44,610 nucleotides of DNA from Alphaproteobacteria bacterium (GCA_009909005.1 JAAAOG010000080.1:1-44610), one strand, 5' to 3'; positions 27,212-35,852 are shown, counted from the first letter of the stretch. Notes: generated from the sequence alone by a model not told the origin. Numbers and translations are program-made.

Positions 27212-27553
27212 TCAGATCATCAGCAGAAATAAGGCCGTGAGGATGGTCAGGACGCCCGCCACCGGATAGACGATCCATGAGACCGCCGTGTCGGCGCGCA
27301 CGCCAAAATCATGGGCCGTGATGCGCAGTCGATGGGCCGCGTGCCACAGCTGGAGACCGATGACGCCGAACAGGATGAGCTTGATCAGCCAGTTCCCGGC
27401 GAAGGCCGACATGGTCTCGTAAGAGAGTGCCGACGGCACGGCCAGGGCAAACAGGCTGGTGACGAGGATCATCACCGGCGCCAGGAAGGCGGCGACGGTG
27501 CCGCCCCCGGCGAACAGGCCCCAGACGATAGGCTTATGGGAACGTCCCGGCAT
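27212..27553 (-). CDS. frdD: Fumarate reductase membrane anchor subunit D
   Basis: The 113-residue protein has three membrane segments and matches E. coli FrdD (119 residues): IVWGLFAGGGTVAAFLAPVMIL near the N-terminus (in blocks VWGLFAGGG and APVMILV), ALSYE, then LQLWHAAHRLRITAHD and a last segment VAGVLTILTALFLLM. FrdD with FrdC anchors FrdAB and forms the quinol sites. The HR pair (E. coli His80-Arg81) is kept, while the E. coli His84 position is Ile. It begins three bases after the frdC stop and is the last frd gene; a 193-bp gap separates it from the coq10-like gene. Confidence 0.92.
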   Translation of the reverse strand: MPGRSHKPIVWGLFAGGGTVAAFLAPVMILVTSLFALAVPSALSYETMSAFAGNWLIKLILFGVIGLQLWHAAHRLRITAHDFGVRADTAVSWIVYPVAGVLTILTALFLLMI

Positions 27554-27556
27554 GGC

Positions 27557-27946
27557 TTACAACCCCGCGATCGCCAGCACGAAAACCGACACCACGCCCC
27601 AGACGGCATAGTGCGCGACAACGATGGTGCGGCCGGGCACCCGTTCGCCGCCCACGACCAGCGGCATCGCCTTGGGCGTGACATTGAACCAGGAGATCGT
27701 ATTGACCAGGGCAAAGCCCAGGCAGATCAACTGGAAGATGATGCCGATCGGGCTGAGAATGCCCGCAACATAGGCTTCCCACGCCTCCGGTCCCTGCGAC
27801 AGCCGCATCAGGCCCCAGACCAGCATGGCCATATAGGCGCCGATGAAGATGCAGGTGACCTCGCGCAGCATGTAGTGCTGATAGCGCAGCTGCGTGGTCC
27901 ACCATTTGCTCTTCGACACCGGCCGGTTATAGGGACGACGGCTCAT
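27557..27946 (-). CDS. frdC: Fumarate reductase membrane anchor subunit C
   Basis: The 129-residue protein aligns by eye with E. coli FrdC (131): RRPYNRPVSKSKWWTTQ, then YMLREVTCIFIG, GPEAWEAYVAGIL, and WFNVTPKAMPLVVGGERV. Three membrane segments are present. Glu29, a residue of the E. coli quinol site, lies in LREVT and is kept. The E. coli His82 position is Asn (ALVNTISWF), while the Trp86 equivalent is kept. FrdC and FrdD lack the heme-ligating pattern of SdhC/D, so the complex is of the heme-free FRD type. The start overlaps the frdB stop by ATGA (27943-27946); a longer frame to 28072 is a shadow of frdB. Confidence 0.93.
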   Translation of the reverse strand: MSRRPYNRPVSKSKWWTTQLRYQHYMLREVTCIFIGAYMAMLVWGLMRLSQGPEAWEAYVAGILSPIGIIFQLICLGFALVNTISWFNVTPKAMPLVVGGERVPGRTIVVAHYAVWGVVSVFVLAIAGL

Positions 27947-28683
27947 TTCGACCCTCCCGTGATGAACGATGTGAAGTAGTCGGTCGTGCTGGCGATCTTG
28001 CTCTGCTGGATCGCCGCCGCCGGATCGACATCCTTCGGGCAGACCTGGCTGCAGGCGCCGACGAAGCTGCACTCCCAGACACCCTCATGCGCCGCGACAA
28101 CGTCCTCGCGGGCGGAGCGGCCGACATCGCGCGTATCAAGATTGTAGCGGTGGGCCAGCGCCAGCGCCGCCGGACCGATGAAGTCGTCGTTGAGCGCCAC
28201 CTGGGGACAGGCCGCGTAGCAGCACAGGCAATTGATGCACATCGAGTACTGCTTGTAGGCCTTGAGCTGAGCCGGCGTCTGCAGATAGGTGCCCTGCTCG
28301 ATCGACCGCGGCTCCTTCGGAATGATGTACGGCTTGACGGCTTCGAATTTCTCGATGAAGTCGTCCATCACGACGACAAGGTCCCGCTCGATCGGGAAAT
28401 TGTCCAGCGGCTCGACCTTGATCTTGTCCGGGAAGTCCCGGATGAAGGTCTTGCAGGAAAGGACCGGCTCGCCATTGACCGTCATGCCGCAACTGCCGCA
28501 CACCGCCATATGGCAGGACCAGCGGAAGCTGAGCGAGTCGTCGATCTCGTCCTTGATCTTGGTCAGCGCATCAAGGACCACCCAGTCGGGATCGCAGCCG
28601 ACCTCGTAGGTCTGGTAACGCGGTTCGGTATCGCGGTCGGGATCGTACCGCAGCACCTCCACCTGCATCTTTCGTTCCGCCAT
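27943..28683 (-). CDS. frdB: Fumarate reductase iron-sulfur subunit B
   Basis: The 246-residue protein (E. coli FrdB 244) holds three iron-sulfur clusters. The [2Fe-2S] cluster is in CHMAVCGSCGMTVNGEPVLSC (split: CHMAVCGSCG and a Cys 12 further on). The [4Fe-4S] cluster is in CINCLCCYAACPQ. The [3Fe-4S] cluster is in CSFVGACSQVCPKDVDPAA. An additional Cys stands between the second and third cluster ligands (CLCC), where E. coli has Leu. It passes electrons between FrdA flavin and the quinol site. The start at 28683 has GAGGAGG nine bases before it; the longer frame to 28701 lacks this. The gene follows frdA by 90 bp, and its stop overlaps frdC. Confidence 0.95.
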   Translation of the reverse strand: MAERKMQVEVLRYDPDRDTEPRYQTYEVGCDPDWVVLDALTKIKDEIDDSLSFRWSCHMAVCGSCGMTVNGEPVLSCKTFIRDFPDKIKVEPLDNFPIERDLVVVMDDFIEKFEAVKPYIIPKEPRSIEQGTYLQTPAQLKAYKQYSMCINCLCCYAACPQVALNDDFIGPAALALAHRYNLDTRDVGRSAREDVVAAHEGVWECSFVGACSQVCPKDVDPAAAIQQSKIASTTDYFTSFITGGSK

Positions 28684-28773
28684 GCGTTCTTGCCTCCTCA
28701 TCCCGGCCGCGCGGGGCTGTCGACAGAGCGCGCCCCAATCGCGCCACCGGATCGATATCGGGCCCGGTGATCT

Positions 28774-30588
28774 CTACTCAGCTGCCGCGACCGGCTGCTT
28801 CTCCTGCTTCTCCTGCTCGGCCTTTTTCGCCATGGCCTCCCCGGCCGCACCGTAGAGGCGCTCCTGCGGCTGCGACTTGGTGATGACGACGTCCAGGTAA
28901 TCGATACGCGGCTCGGCATTCGGGTTGTAGTGCGCCATGGAGTGGCAGAGGAACTTGGCGTCATCGCGCGCCGGATAATCCAGACGCTGGTGCGCACCGC
29001 GCGATTCGGTCCGGGCCAGTCCGGACTGCGCCACCGACTGCGAGACCTCGATCATCGCCTCGAGCTCCAGCGCCTGGGTCAGGGCGGTGTTGAACACGGC
29101 GCTCTTGTCCTTGATCTGCACGTCCTTGAAGCGGTCGCGCAGCTCGGCGATCTTGTTGCATGCCTCGGTCAGAAGGTTGGCGTCGCGGTAAATGCCGCAG
29201 CCATACTCCATGATGTCGTTGAGTTCGCGCCGGATGACCGACACGCTCTCCTTGCCGTCGGTGCGGTTCAGGATTCCCTTGACCCGCGCCTCCGCGGCTT
29301 CGCCCTGCTTTTCGGCATCCGCCTCGTCACGCGGCGCCGTGCCGCCCTGGATGTAGCCGATCGCTTCGTGCCCGGCCTTCTTGCCGAACACCAGCAGCTC
29401 GGTCAGCGAGTTCGAGCCAAGGCGATTGGCGCCGTTGATGGTGACGCAGGCACATTCGCCGACCGCATAGACACCCTTGATCGAGGTGGCCGTATTAATG
29501 TCGGTGTGGATGCCGCCCATCATGTAGTGCACGACCGGGCGCACCGGGCAGGGCTCGTCGACGACGTCGACACCCATATAGCTCTTGGCGAGGTCGCGGA
29601 CGAAGGGGAGCCGCTCGTTGATCAGCTTCTCGCCGAGATGCCGCATGTCGAGAAGCACCGCCTCGCCATAGCGCGTCTCGACGACACGCCCCTTCTGCAT
29701 TTCATGCCAGAAGGCCTGGCTCAGCCGGTCGCGCGGCCCCAGCTCCATCGCCTTCTTGACCGGCTCCGGCTTGGCGGGACCAAGACCGTAGTCCTGCAGA
29801 TAGCGATAGCCGTCCTTGTTGATCATGTAGCCGCCTTCGCCGCGGCAGCCCTCGGTCAGCAGAATGCCGGTGCCCGGCAGACCGGTGGGGTGATACTGCA
29901 CGAACTCCATGTCCTTGAGCGGGATGCCCGCCTTGTAGGCCATGGCCATGCCGTCGCCGGTCTTGATGGCGCCGTTGGTGGTGAACGGATAGATGCGTCC
30001 GGCACCGCCGGTGCAGATGATCACCGACTTGGCCTTGAACAGCTTCATCTCGCCGGTGCGGATCTCCATCGCCGTGACGCCCTGGCAGACCCCGTCCTGG
30101 ACGATGAGATCGGTCGAGAAGAACTCGTCATAGCGCCGGATCGACGGAAATTGCAGCGAGGTCTGAAACAGCGTGTGCAGAATGTGAAAGCCGGACTTGT
30201 CGGCCGCGTACCAGGTGCGCTCCATCTTCATGCCGCCGAACGGGCGCACCGCCACCTTGCCGTCCTTTGTGCGGCTCCAGGGGCAGCCCCAATGCTCGAT
30301 CAGGGTCAGCTCCTTGGGCGCTTCCTCGATAAAGAACTCGACGGCATCCTGGTCGGCCAGCCAGTCGGCGCCCGAGACCGTGTCGTTGAAATGGTACTCC
30401 ATGCTGTCGTTCGCCCCGGCGACCCCGGCCGCGCCGCCTTCCGCCGCACAGGTGTGACTGCGCATCGGATAGACCTTCGAGATCAGAGCCACATTGAGCG
30501 ACGGATCCGCCTGAGCCACTGCGATCGCAGCGCGCAGCCCGGCGCCCCCGGCCCCTACAATGGCAATGTCGGTGTTGATAATTTCCAT
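28774..30588 (-). CDS. frdA: Fumarate reductase flavoprotein subunit A
   Basis: The 604-residue flavoprotein (E. coli FrdA 602) begins with a Rossmann motif IAIVGAGGAGLRAAIA and has the covalent-FAD His45 in PMRSHTCAAEGG. The active-site region includes FVQYHPTGLPGTGILLTEGCRGEGG, and VHYMMGGIHTD with GANRLGSNSLTE follows. It reduces fumarate to succinate in the cytoplasm and could also work in reverse. FrdA and SdhA are hard to tell apart alone; the FRD call rests on the E. coli FrdC/FrdD-like anchors. The ATG has GGAGG seven bases upstream. The C-terminal ~20 residues are Lys/Glu/Gln-rich and vary within the family. A likely promoter lies 40-67 bp before it. Confidence 0.95.
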   Translation of the reverse strand: MEIINTDIAIVGAGGAGLRAAIAVAQADPSLNVALISKVYPMRSHTCAAEGGAAGVAGANDSMEYHFNDTVSGADWLADQDAVEFFIEEAPKELTLIEHWGCPWSRTKDGKVAVRPFGGMKMERTWYAADKSGFHILHTLFQTSLQFPSIRRYDEFFSTDLIVQDGVCQGVTAMEIRTGEMKLFKAKSVIICTGGAGRIYPFTTNGAIKTGDGMAMAYKAGIPLKDMEFVQYHPTGLPGTGILLTEGCRGEGGYMINKDGYRYLQDYGLGPAKPEPVKKAMELGPRDRLSQAFWHEMQKGRVVETRYGEAVLLDMRHLGEKLINERLPFVRDLAKSYMGVDVVDEPCPVRPVVHYMMGGIHTDINTATSIKGVYAVGECACVTINGANRLGSNSLTELLVFGKKAGHEAIGYIQGGTAPRDEADAEKQGEAAEARVKGILNRTDGKESVSVIRRELNDIMEYGCGIYRDANLLTEACNKIAELRDRFKDVQIKDKSAVFNTALTQALELEAMIEVSQSVAQSGLARTESRGAHQRLDYPARDDAKFLCHSMAHYNPNAEPRIDYLDVVITKSQPQERLYGAAGEAMAKKAEQEKQEKQPVAAAE

Positions 30589-30627
30589 GAGTGTGCCTCC
30601 GCGGCTTTGCGGCCTGACGTGCGAACA

Positions 30628-30655
30628 ACATTAGGGATCGCGGCCAACAGCGCAA
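30628..30655 (-). promoter_or_regulatory. Candidate sigma70-type promoter for frdA
   Basis: On the minus strand TTGCGC (30655-30650) and TAATGT (30633-30628) are 16 bp apart, giving a transcription start near 30621 and a leader of about 33 bases to the frdA ATG. No FNR-type TTGAT-N4-ATCAA site was found in the 240 bp upstream of frdA, so oxygen control, if any, must use another site. Confidence 0.4.
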
Positions 30656-30828
30656 CAAGTGAGTGTTACCTTGCCGCAGGACAGCCGCCCTTTACAAGGT
30701 TTTGTTCCGTTCAACACAGGAATTGCCGTGGAATTTCACTCCCGCAGAGCGCCGCAAGGCCCGGGATTGTCTTGCTGCAGCGCACAAAAACCTTATCAGT
30801 ATTTTGGAATTGGGCGATGCGCCGCGCC

Positions 30829-31764
30829 TCAGGGCGCCTGCTCGTAGTCCGGCTCGCAAAAACGCCGGCGGCCCCGGCGAATCGCCGCCACCCGCCGTGA
30901 CCGGTCGCCGGCCCGCCAGTCGAGCAGCGCATCGCCGTAGACCATATCGGGCGCCTCGCCGGACGGCGCCGCGGCCGCGGGCGGTCCACTCGATCCACCC
31001 GATCCACTCGAGATGTCGCCGCCCGCCGCGTCCGATCCGGGAGGAGGCGGGGGTTGCGATTCGGCCGCGGTCTCAGGCTCCGGTGCCGGGGGTGCGGCGG
31101 CGGTCGCCGCCGCCGGCGCGGACTGCAATTCCGGCGCCGGCTCTTCCTCCGCATCGGCTTCAGGTAAGGGGGGTGCTGCGAGAATTTCCGGTTCCGGAAC
31201 GGGTTCCGCCTCGTCCTCGACCTTGGTTGCCGGAGGCGCAGGATTGATCGTCGGCTCGGGCGCGGTCAGGACGATGGGCACGGCCGCCATCGGCGGCGGG
31301 GATTCGCTTTCGGTCTCCGGGTCCGGGAGCGGTTCCGGAAGCGGTTCCGGGGTCACACCGGCAACCGCCGGCACGCCGGGGTGCAGGCCGGTGCGGTCGA
31401 GCAGAGCCGGCAAGGCGGTGCCATCGCCATAGGGCAAGCGCAGCAGGGCCGCCGCTTCGAAGGGATCGTCCGCGCCCTGGAGCGGTGGCGGCCGGCCGGG
31501 CTCGAGAAGGGCGGCCAGGCGGTCGAGCGGCAGCGGCGGTCCGTCCAGTCCGGCAATCAGCGGGACCGGGACCATGCCGGCCGCCGGGACGGCATTCGCC
31601 AGACGAATGGCGCCGCCCAGACCGAAATCGATGTCGAGCGCCTCTCCCTCCCGGATCAGCAGCACCGGCACCGCGTCGTCGCAGGCGATCACCAGTGTCT
31701 GGCCGGGCACCAGCGCGACGCTGCGCCGGCCGCCATCGGCCGGCGGTGCCAGCGTGCACGCCAT
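30829..31764 (-). CDS. Pro/Ala/Glu-rich protein of unknown function
   Basis: The ~311-residue product begins MACTLAPPADGGRRSVALVPGQ and has a folded-looking N-terminal part with VALVPGQTLVIACDDAVPVLL and GEALDIDFGLGGAIRLAN. It then turns into a long low-complexity linker (about 165-275) made of Pro, Glu, Ala and Ser. The end is a compact basic tail, DMVYGDALLDWRAGDRSRRV. I do not recognise the family. No strong ribosome binding site was seen; GTG starts at 31788 or 31815 are alternatives, and the open frame extends to 32196 overlapping the PBP gene in another frame, which is a shadow. The gene follows the class A PBP by about 77 bp and may be co-transcribed, suggesting a cell-envelope role. 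Confidence 0.5.
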   Translation of the reverse strand: MACTLAPPADGGRRSVALVPGQTLVIACDDAVPVLLIREGEALDIDFGLGGAIRLANAVPAAGMVPVPLIAGLDGPPLPLDRLAALLEPGRPPPLQGADDPFEAAALLRLPYGDGTALPALLDRTGLHPGVPAVAGVTPEPLPEPLPDPETESESPPPMAAVPIVLTAPEPTINPAPPATKVEDEAEPVPEPEILAAPPLPEADAEEEPAPELQSAPAAATAAAPPAPEPETAAESQPPPPPGSDAAGGDISSGSGGSSGPPAAAAPSGEAPDMVYGDALLDWRAGDRSRRVAAIRRGRRRFCEPDYEQAP

Positions 31765-31840
31765 CAAGGGGCTCGCTGCGCCGCTCACCGCAACCGGGCC
31801 GCAACGGCCCGCCTCCACCCCGCGACCGGCCGCCGGCGCG

Positions 31841-34438
31841 TCAATACAGACCTCCGGTTCCCTGCAGCGACTGGTCCGATGTCGCGCGGAACACGTCCCG
31901 CGGTCCCTGCCGTGCCGGACGGTCCGGATCGGACCCGGAGCGTAGAACCTCCAGAATGGCCCCCCGGCTGCCGGGCTCGACCCGTTCGCCGGTATGGCGG
32001 TTGATCCAGGCAACGGTGATGCCGGAGGGCGGCCGGAAATGATCGGACGGGCTGTTGTCCAGGGCCCGCTCCATGAATGCGCCGAAGATCGGCACCGCCG
32101 CGCTGCTGCCGGATTCGCGCCCCAGGGTTCGCGGCTCGTCGAAGCCGACATAGACCCCGGCCACGAGGTTGGGCGCGAAACCGACGAACCAGGCATCCCG
32201 CGCCTCGTTGGTGGTCCCGGTCTTGCCCGCCAGCGGCAGGCCGAGGGACGCCAGGCGCGCCGCCGTCCCCCGCTGCACCACCCCCTGCAGAATGGAGATC
32301 ATCTGATAGGCGGTCACCGGATCGGTGACCCGCTCCGACAGGCCGTCGGGCGCCGGCGGAGCCGTCTCCGGCCGGGCCTGCTCGCAGCCGGCACAGTGGC
32401 GCAGGTCGCCGCGGAAAATGGTCCGGCCGTCCTGGTCCTGAATGCGGTCGACCAGATAGGGGTCGATGCGGAAGCCGCCATTGGCGATCATGCCATAGGC
32501 GGCGGTGAGGCGCAGCAGCGTCGTCTCCCCGGCCCCCAGGCCCATGGCCGGCAGCAGCGGCATGTCGTCATAGATGCCGAAGCGATCGGCGACGTCGGCC
32601 ACCGGCTGCAGCCCCATTTCCAGCAGCAGCCGGACGGTCATGACATTGCGCGAGCGCTCGACGCCGGCCCGCAGCGGCAGGGCGCCGGCGAAATCATGGC
32701 CATAATTCTGCGGCCGCCAGGTGCGGGCAAGGGCGCCCTGTTCGACCTCGACCGGCACGTCCAGCAGCACGGTGCTGGGAGAGTAGCCCTGCTCCAGCGC
32801 CGCGAGATAGACAAACGGCTTGAACGCCGAACCGGGCTGGCGAAAGGCCTGGGTGGCGCGGTTGAACTCGCTCAGGCCGTAGTCATAGCCGCCCGCCATG
32901 GCCAGGACCCGCCCGCTCTGCGGGTCGAGTACGACGATGGCGCCCTGGATTCGCGGCACCTGGCGCAGGCCGAAGCGGCGCTGCCGGTCATTGGCCGCCG
33001 CCACCGCGGCGCTGACCGCATCGACCGATTCGACCAGGATGACATCCCCCACGGCAAGCACGTCGGCGACACGCGACACTGCCGGCCCGACCCAGTCATT
33101 GGACTGCCAGCGCCGTGCCCAGGACAGCTCGCCGAGCTCGATCCGGCCGATCTCGCCATCCGCCAGCCCGATCCGCGCCGCCCGGGGCGCGACCTCCAGC
33201 ACCACGGCCAGGCGCCAGTCGCGGGCGCCGGGCGGCGGGTCGATTTCGGCCAGGACGGTCTGCCACAGCGGGGCAGCCTCCTGCGGCTCGGCCGGTGCCG
33301 CTTCCGCCTGATCCTGCGCGCCCCGGTCGCCGGCGAGCCGCGAGAGCCGGCCGAACAGCCCGCCCGAGTCCGCTGCCGGCGCGGCAGCAGGCTCTTCGGC
33401 CGGTTCCGCCGCAGCGGCGGCGGCCTCGGCCTCAGCCTCAGCCTCCGCAGCCGCTGCCTCCAGGGCTTGCTGGCGGGTGACGATCCGCTCCATGTTGGAA
33501 ATCGGTCCCCGCCAGCCATGCCGGCGGTCATAGGCCAGAAGGCCGTCGCGCAGCGCCGTCTCGGCGAAATCCTGCAGGCGCGGGTCGACCGTGGTGCGCA
33601 CGGTCAGGCCGCCCTCGTAGAGCAGCCCGCTGCCCAACGTGCTCCGTACGAAGCGGCGCACCTCCTCGCTGAAATAGGGCGCCGACACCGTGTCCGGCGC
33701 CGCATGGCGGCGGACGTCCAGGGCTTCGGCCCGGGCCGCCTCGGCCTCAGCCATGGTGATGGCGCCGTCCTCGACCATGCGGTCCAGCACGTAATTGCGC
33801 CGCGCGACGGCTGCATCGTGCCGGAACACCGGATGATAGTTGTTCGGCGCCTTGGGCAGGGCGGCGAGATAGGCGGCCTGGGCGAGGCTGAGGTCCGAGG
33901 GCGGCAACCCGAAATAGCGCTGGGCGGCCGTGCCGATCCCGTAAGAGCCGCGACCGAGATAGATTTCGTTCAGGTACAGCTCCAGGATCTCGTCCTTCCC
34001 GAAATCCCGCTCGATCAGCAGCGCCAGGACGATCTCCCGGGCCTTGCGCAGCAGCGAGACCTCCGGCGTCAGCAGCAGGTTCTTGGCGAGCTGCTGGGTG
34101 ATGGTCGATCCGCCATGCAGCCGCCGCCCGGTCAGCGCGTTGCGGACATTGACCAGTGCCGCCCGGGCGAGGCCCGACGGATCGACGCCGGCGTGCTCGC
34201 GGAAATCCTGATCCTCCGCGGAGATGAAGGCTTGAGGGACATAGTCGGGCAGGCTTTCAATCGAGACGAAGACCCGATTCTCGACATAGTATTCCCGGAC
34301 CAGCGAACCGTCGGCCGCATAGAGGCGCGTCGTCTGCGGTGGCGTGTAATGCGCCAGATGCCGGTGGTCCGGGAGGTCCAGGACGTTCAGCGCGAGGGCG
34401 GTGCAGACTGAAACGAGTGTCGCGAGAGCGGATAGCAT
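31841..34438 (-). CDS. mrcA: Class A penicillin-binding protein 1A (transglycosylase/transpeptidase)
   Basis: The 865-residue protein has an N-terminal membrane anchor (about 1-20), a GT51 domain with Glu75 in ISAEDQDFREHAGVD and RRLHGGSTITQQLAKNLLL, and a transpeptidase domain. The latter has SxxK at Ser537 (PGSAFKP), SRN (ERSRNVM) and KTGTT (LAGKTGTTNEARD). It polymerises and cross-links peptidoglycan. Between the domains (about 322-391) lies an Ala/Glu/Pro-rich low-complexity insert beginning after VTRQQ. The translation can extend to a TTG at 34555, which would add a basic stretch before the anchor; the ATG at 34438 was kept, with moderate certainty because no clear ribosome binding site is visible. 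Confidence 0.93.
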   Translation of the reverse strand: MLSALATLVSVCTALALNVLDLPDHRHLAHYTPPQTTRLYAADGSLVREYYVENRVFVSIESLPDYVPQAFISAEDQDFREHAGVDPSGLARAALVNVRNALTGRRLHGGSTITQQLAKNLLLTPEVSLLRKAREIVLALLIERDFGKDEILELYLNEIYLGRGSYGIGTAAQRYFGLPPSDLSLAQAAYLAALPKAPNNYHPVFRHDAAVARRNYVLDRMVEDGAITMAEAEAARAEALDVRRHAAPDTVSAPYFSEEVRRFVRSTLGSGLLYEGGLTVRTTVDPRLQDFAETALRDGLLAYDRRHGWRGPISNMERIVTRQQALEAAAAEAEAEAEAAAAAAEPAEEPAAAPAADSGGLFGRLSRLAGDRGAQDQAEAAPAEPQEAAPLWQTVLAEIDPPPGARDWRLAVVLEVAPRAARIGLADGEIGRIELGELSWARRWQSNDWVGPAVSRVADVLAVGDVILVESVDAVSAAVAAANDRQRRFGLRQVPRIQGAIVVLDPQSGRVLAMAGGYDYGLSEFNRATQAFRQPGSAFKPFVYLAALEQGYSPSTVLLDVPVEVEQGALARTWRPQNYGHDFAGALPLRAGVERSRNVMTVRLLLEMGLQPVADVADRFGIYDDMPLLPAMGLGAGETTLLRLTAAYGMIANGGFRIDPYLVDRIQDQDGRTIFRGDLRHCAGCEQARPETAPPAPDGLSERVTDPVTAYQMISILQGVVQRGTAARLASLGLPLAGKTGTTNEARDAWFVGFAPNLVAGVYVGFDEPRTLGRESGSSAAVPIFGAFMERALDNSPSDHFRPPSGITVAWINRHTGERVEPGSRGAILEVLRSGSDPDRPARQGPRDVFRATSDQSLQGTGGLY

Positions 34439-34751
34439 GGGCGGGTCGAACCTTGCATGAACCGGTTTCGTGAGCCGTCGATGAAGAGCGGCAACGCGCC
34501 CGGCGCCGGGGGAGTTCCGGCTCGGGTCTATACCGGCTAACTGACTGCGCAGCAATTAATCTGGGATATGTGGCATCGCGGGCACGGGAAAAAGCGCCGT
34601 TTCCACGGCCGGCGCAGCAAGGGACCGGCTGTTGCGGATATGTTTCTTGCCGCCACCGGCACCGTCGGATGGGCAATTGACGGGACAAACGCGTTGACAG
34701 CGGCTAACGTGACGCAGCCTTCCTCATGAAACCTGCAACAGGGGGATATCC
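34439..34751. other. 313-bp divergent region between PBP1A and class II aldolase genes
   Basis: It should hold promoters for both genes. TTGACA (near 34695) and TTGACG (near 34680) occur on the plus strand but without a -10 at the right spacing. The aldolase has GGGGG seven to nine bases before its ATG. Nothing else was recognised. Confidence 0.4.
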
Positions 34752-35852
34752 ATGCCCGACAGCCCGTCACCCGTCGCCACTCCGGCAACCCTCAAGCCCG
34801 GCGTCGTCACCGGAGCCGACTACCAGACCCTGGTTTCCGCCTGCAAGCGCGGCAACTACGCGCTGCCGGCCGTCAACGTGACGAGCAGCCACACGATCAA
34901 CGCCGTCCTGGAGGCGGCCGCCAAGAACAAGTCGGATGTCATCATCCAGCTGTCCAATGGTGGTGCCCAGTACTATGCCGGCCAGGGCCTGCCGAATGGC
35001 GATACCGCCAAGGTCCTCGGGGCCGTTGCCGCCGCCCGGCACGTGCATCTTCTCGCCGAGCATTACGGCGTCTGCGTGGTGCTTCACACCGACCACGCCA
35101 ACAAAAAGCTGATTCCCTGGGTCGAGAGCCTGCTCGACCACAGCGAGGAAGAGATCAAGAAGACCGGCAAGCCGCTGTTCAGCTCGCACATGCTCGACCT
35201 GTCGGAAGAGCCGCTCGACTGGAACATCGACGAATGCGCCCGCGTCCTCAAGCGCATGGCACCGATGGGCATGTGCCTGGAGATCGAGCTGGGCGTCACC
35301 GGCGGCGAGGAGGACGGCATCGGCGGCGACTATGACGAAAGCGCCGACAACTCGAAGCTCTACACCCAGCCGGAAGACGTGCTGCAGGCCTATGACAAGC
35401 TGGCCCCGATCGGCAAGTTCTCGGTCGCGGCATCCTTCGGCAATGTCCACGGCGTCTACAAGCCGGGCAACGTCAAGCTGCGCCCCGAAATCCTGAAGAA
35501 CTCGCAGGATCTTATCAGCAAGCAGCACAACACCGGCCCCAACCCCCTGGATTTGGTTTTCCATGGCGGGTCGGGTTCGGAGAAGAGCCAGATCACCGAA
35601 ACGCTCGGCTATGGCGTCTTCAAGATGAACATCGATACCGACACGCAGTTCGCTTTCGCCGAAGGGCTGGGCAAGTTCTACGAGCAGCACGCGAATGCGT
35701 TCAAATACCAGCTCGATCCGGAAAGCGGCGCGCCGCTGAAGAAGTACTACGACCCGCGCAAATGGATGCGCGAAGCCGAAAAAGGGCTGGTCGACCGGCT
35801 CGGCGAGGCGTTCGTCGACCTCAATTCGGCCGGCAAGACCCTGGCGGTCTGA
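34752..35852 (+). CDS. fbaA: Class II (zinc) fructose-bisphosphate aldolase, FbaA type
   Basis: The 366-residue protein matches the class IIA FBA of E. coli and yeast in length. Metal and substrate residues are visible: VLHTDHANKK (His112, Asp114, His115), LEIELGVTGGEEDG, SFGNVHGVYKPGN (zinc His) and FHGGSGSEKSQI. KMNIDTDTQFAF binds the phosphate of dihydroxyacetone phosphate. It interconverts fructose 1,6-bisphosphate and triose phosphates in glycolysis and gluconeogenesis. It is followed by a strong hairpin with T-run and faces a class I aldolase gene, an unusual pairing. Confidence 0.96.
   Translation: MPDSPSPVATPATLKPGVVTGADYQTLVSACKRGNYALPAVNVTSSHTINAVLEAAAKNKSDVIIQLSNGGAQYYAGQGLPNGDTAKVLGAVAAARHVHLLAEHYGVCVVLHTDHANKKLIPWVESLLDHSEEEIKKTGKPLFSSHMLDLSEEPLDWNIDECARVLKRMAPMGMCLEIELGVTGGEEDGIGGDYDESADNSKLYTQPEDVLQAYDKLAPIGKFSVAASFGNVHGVYKPGNVKLRPEILKNSQDLISKQHNTGPNPLDLVFHGGSGSEKSQITETLGYGVFKMNIDTDTQFAFAEGLGKFYEQHANAFKYQLDPESGAPLKKYYDPRKWMREAEKGLVDRLGEAFVDLNSAGKTLAV

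Noticed and set aside
27212-30588. Reading the four genes as succinate dehydrogenase sdhCDAB.
   Set aside because: Both anchors align with E. coli FrdC and FrdD, gene order is A-B-C-D, and no SdhC/SdhD heme-ligand pattern is present.
30589-30828. FNR/CRP box controlling frdA.
   Set aside because: Searched for TTGAT-N4-ATCAA and TGTGA-N6-TCACA; only poor partial matches such as TTGAAC near AACAA were seen.
28930-30900. Open plus-strand frame of about 656 codons opposite frdA.
   Set aside because: Antisense of a flavoprotein with a covalent-FAD motif; no family signal.
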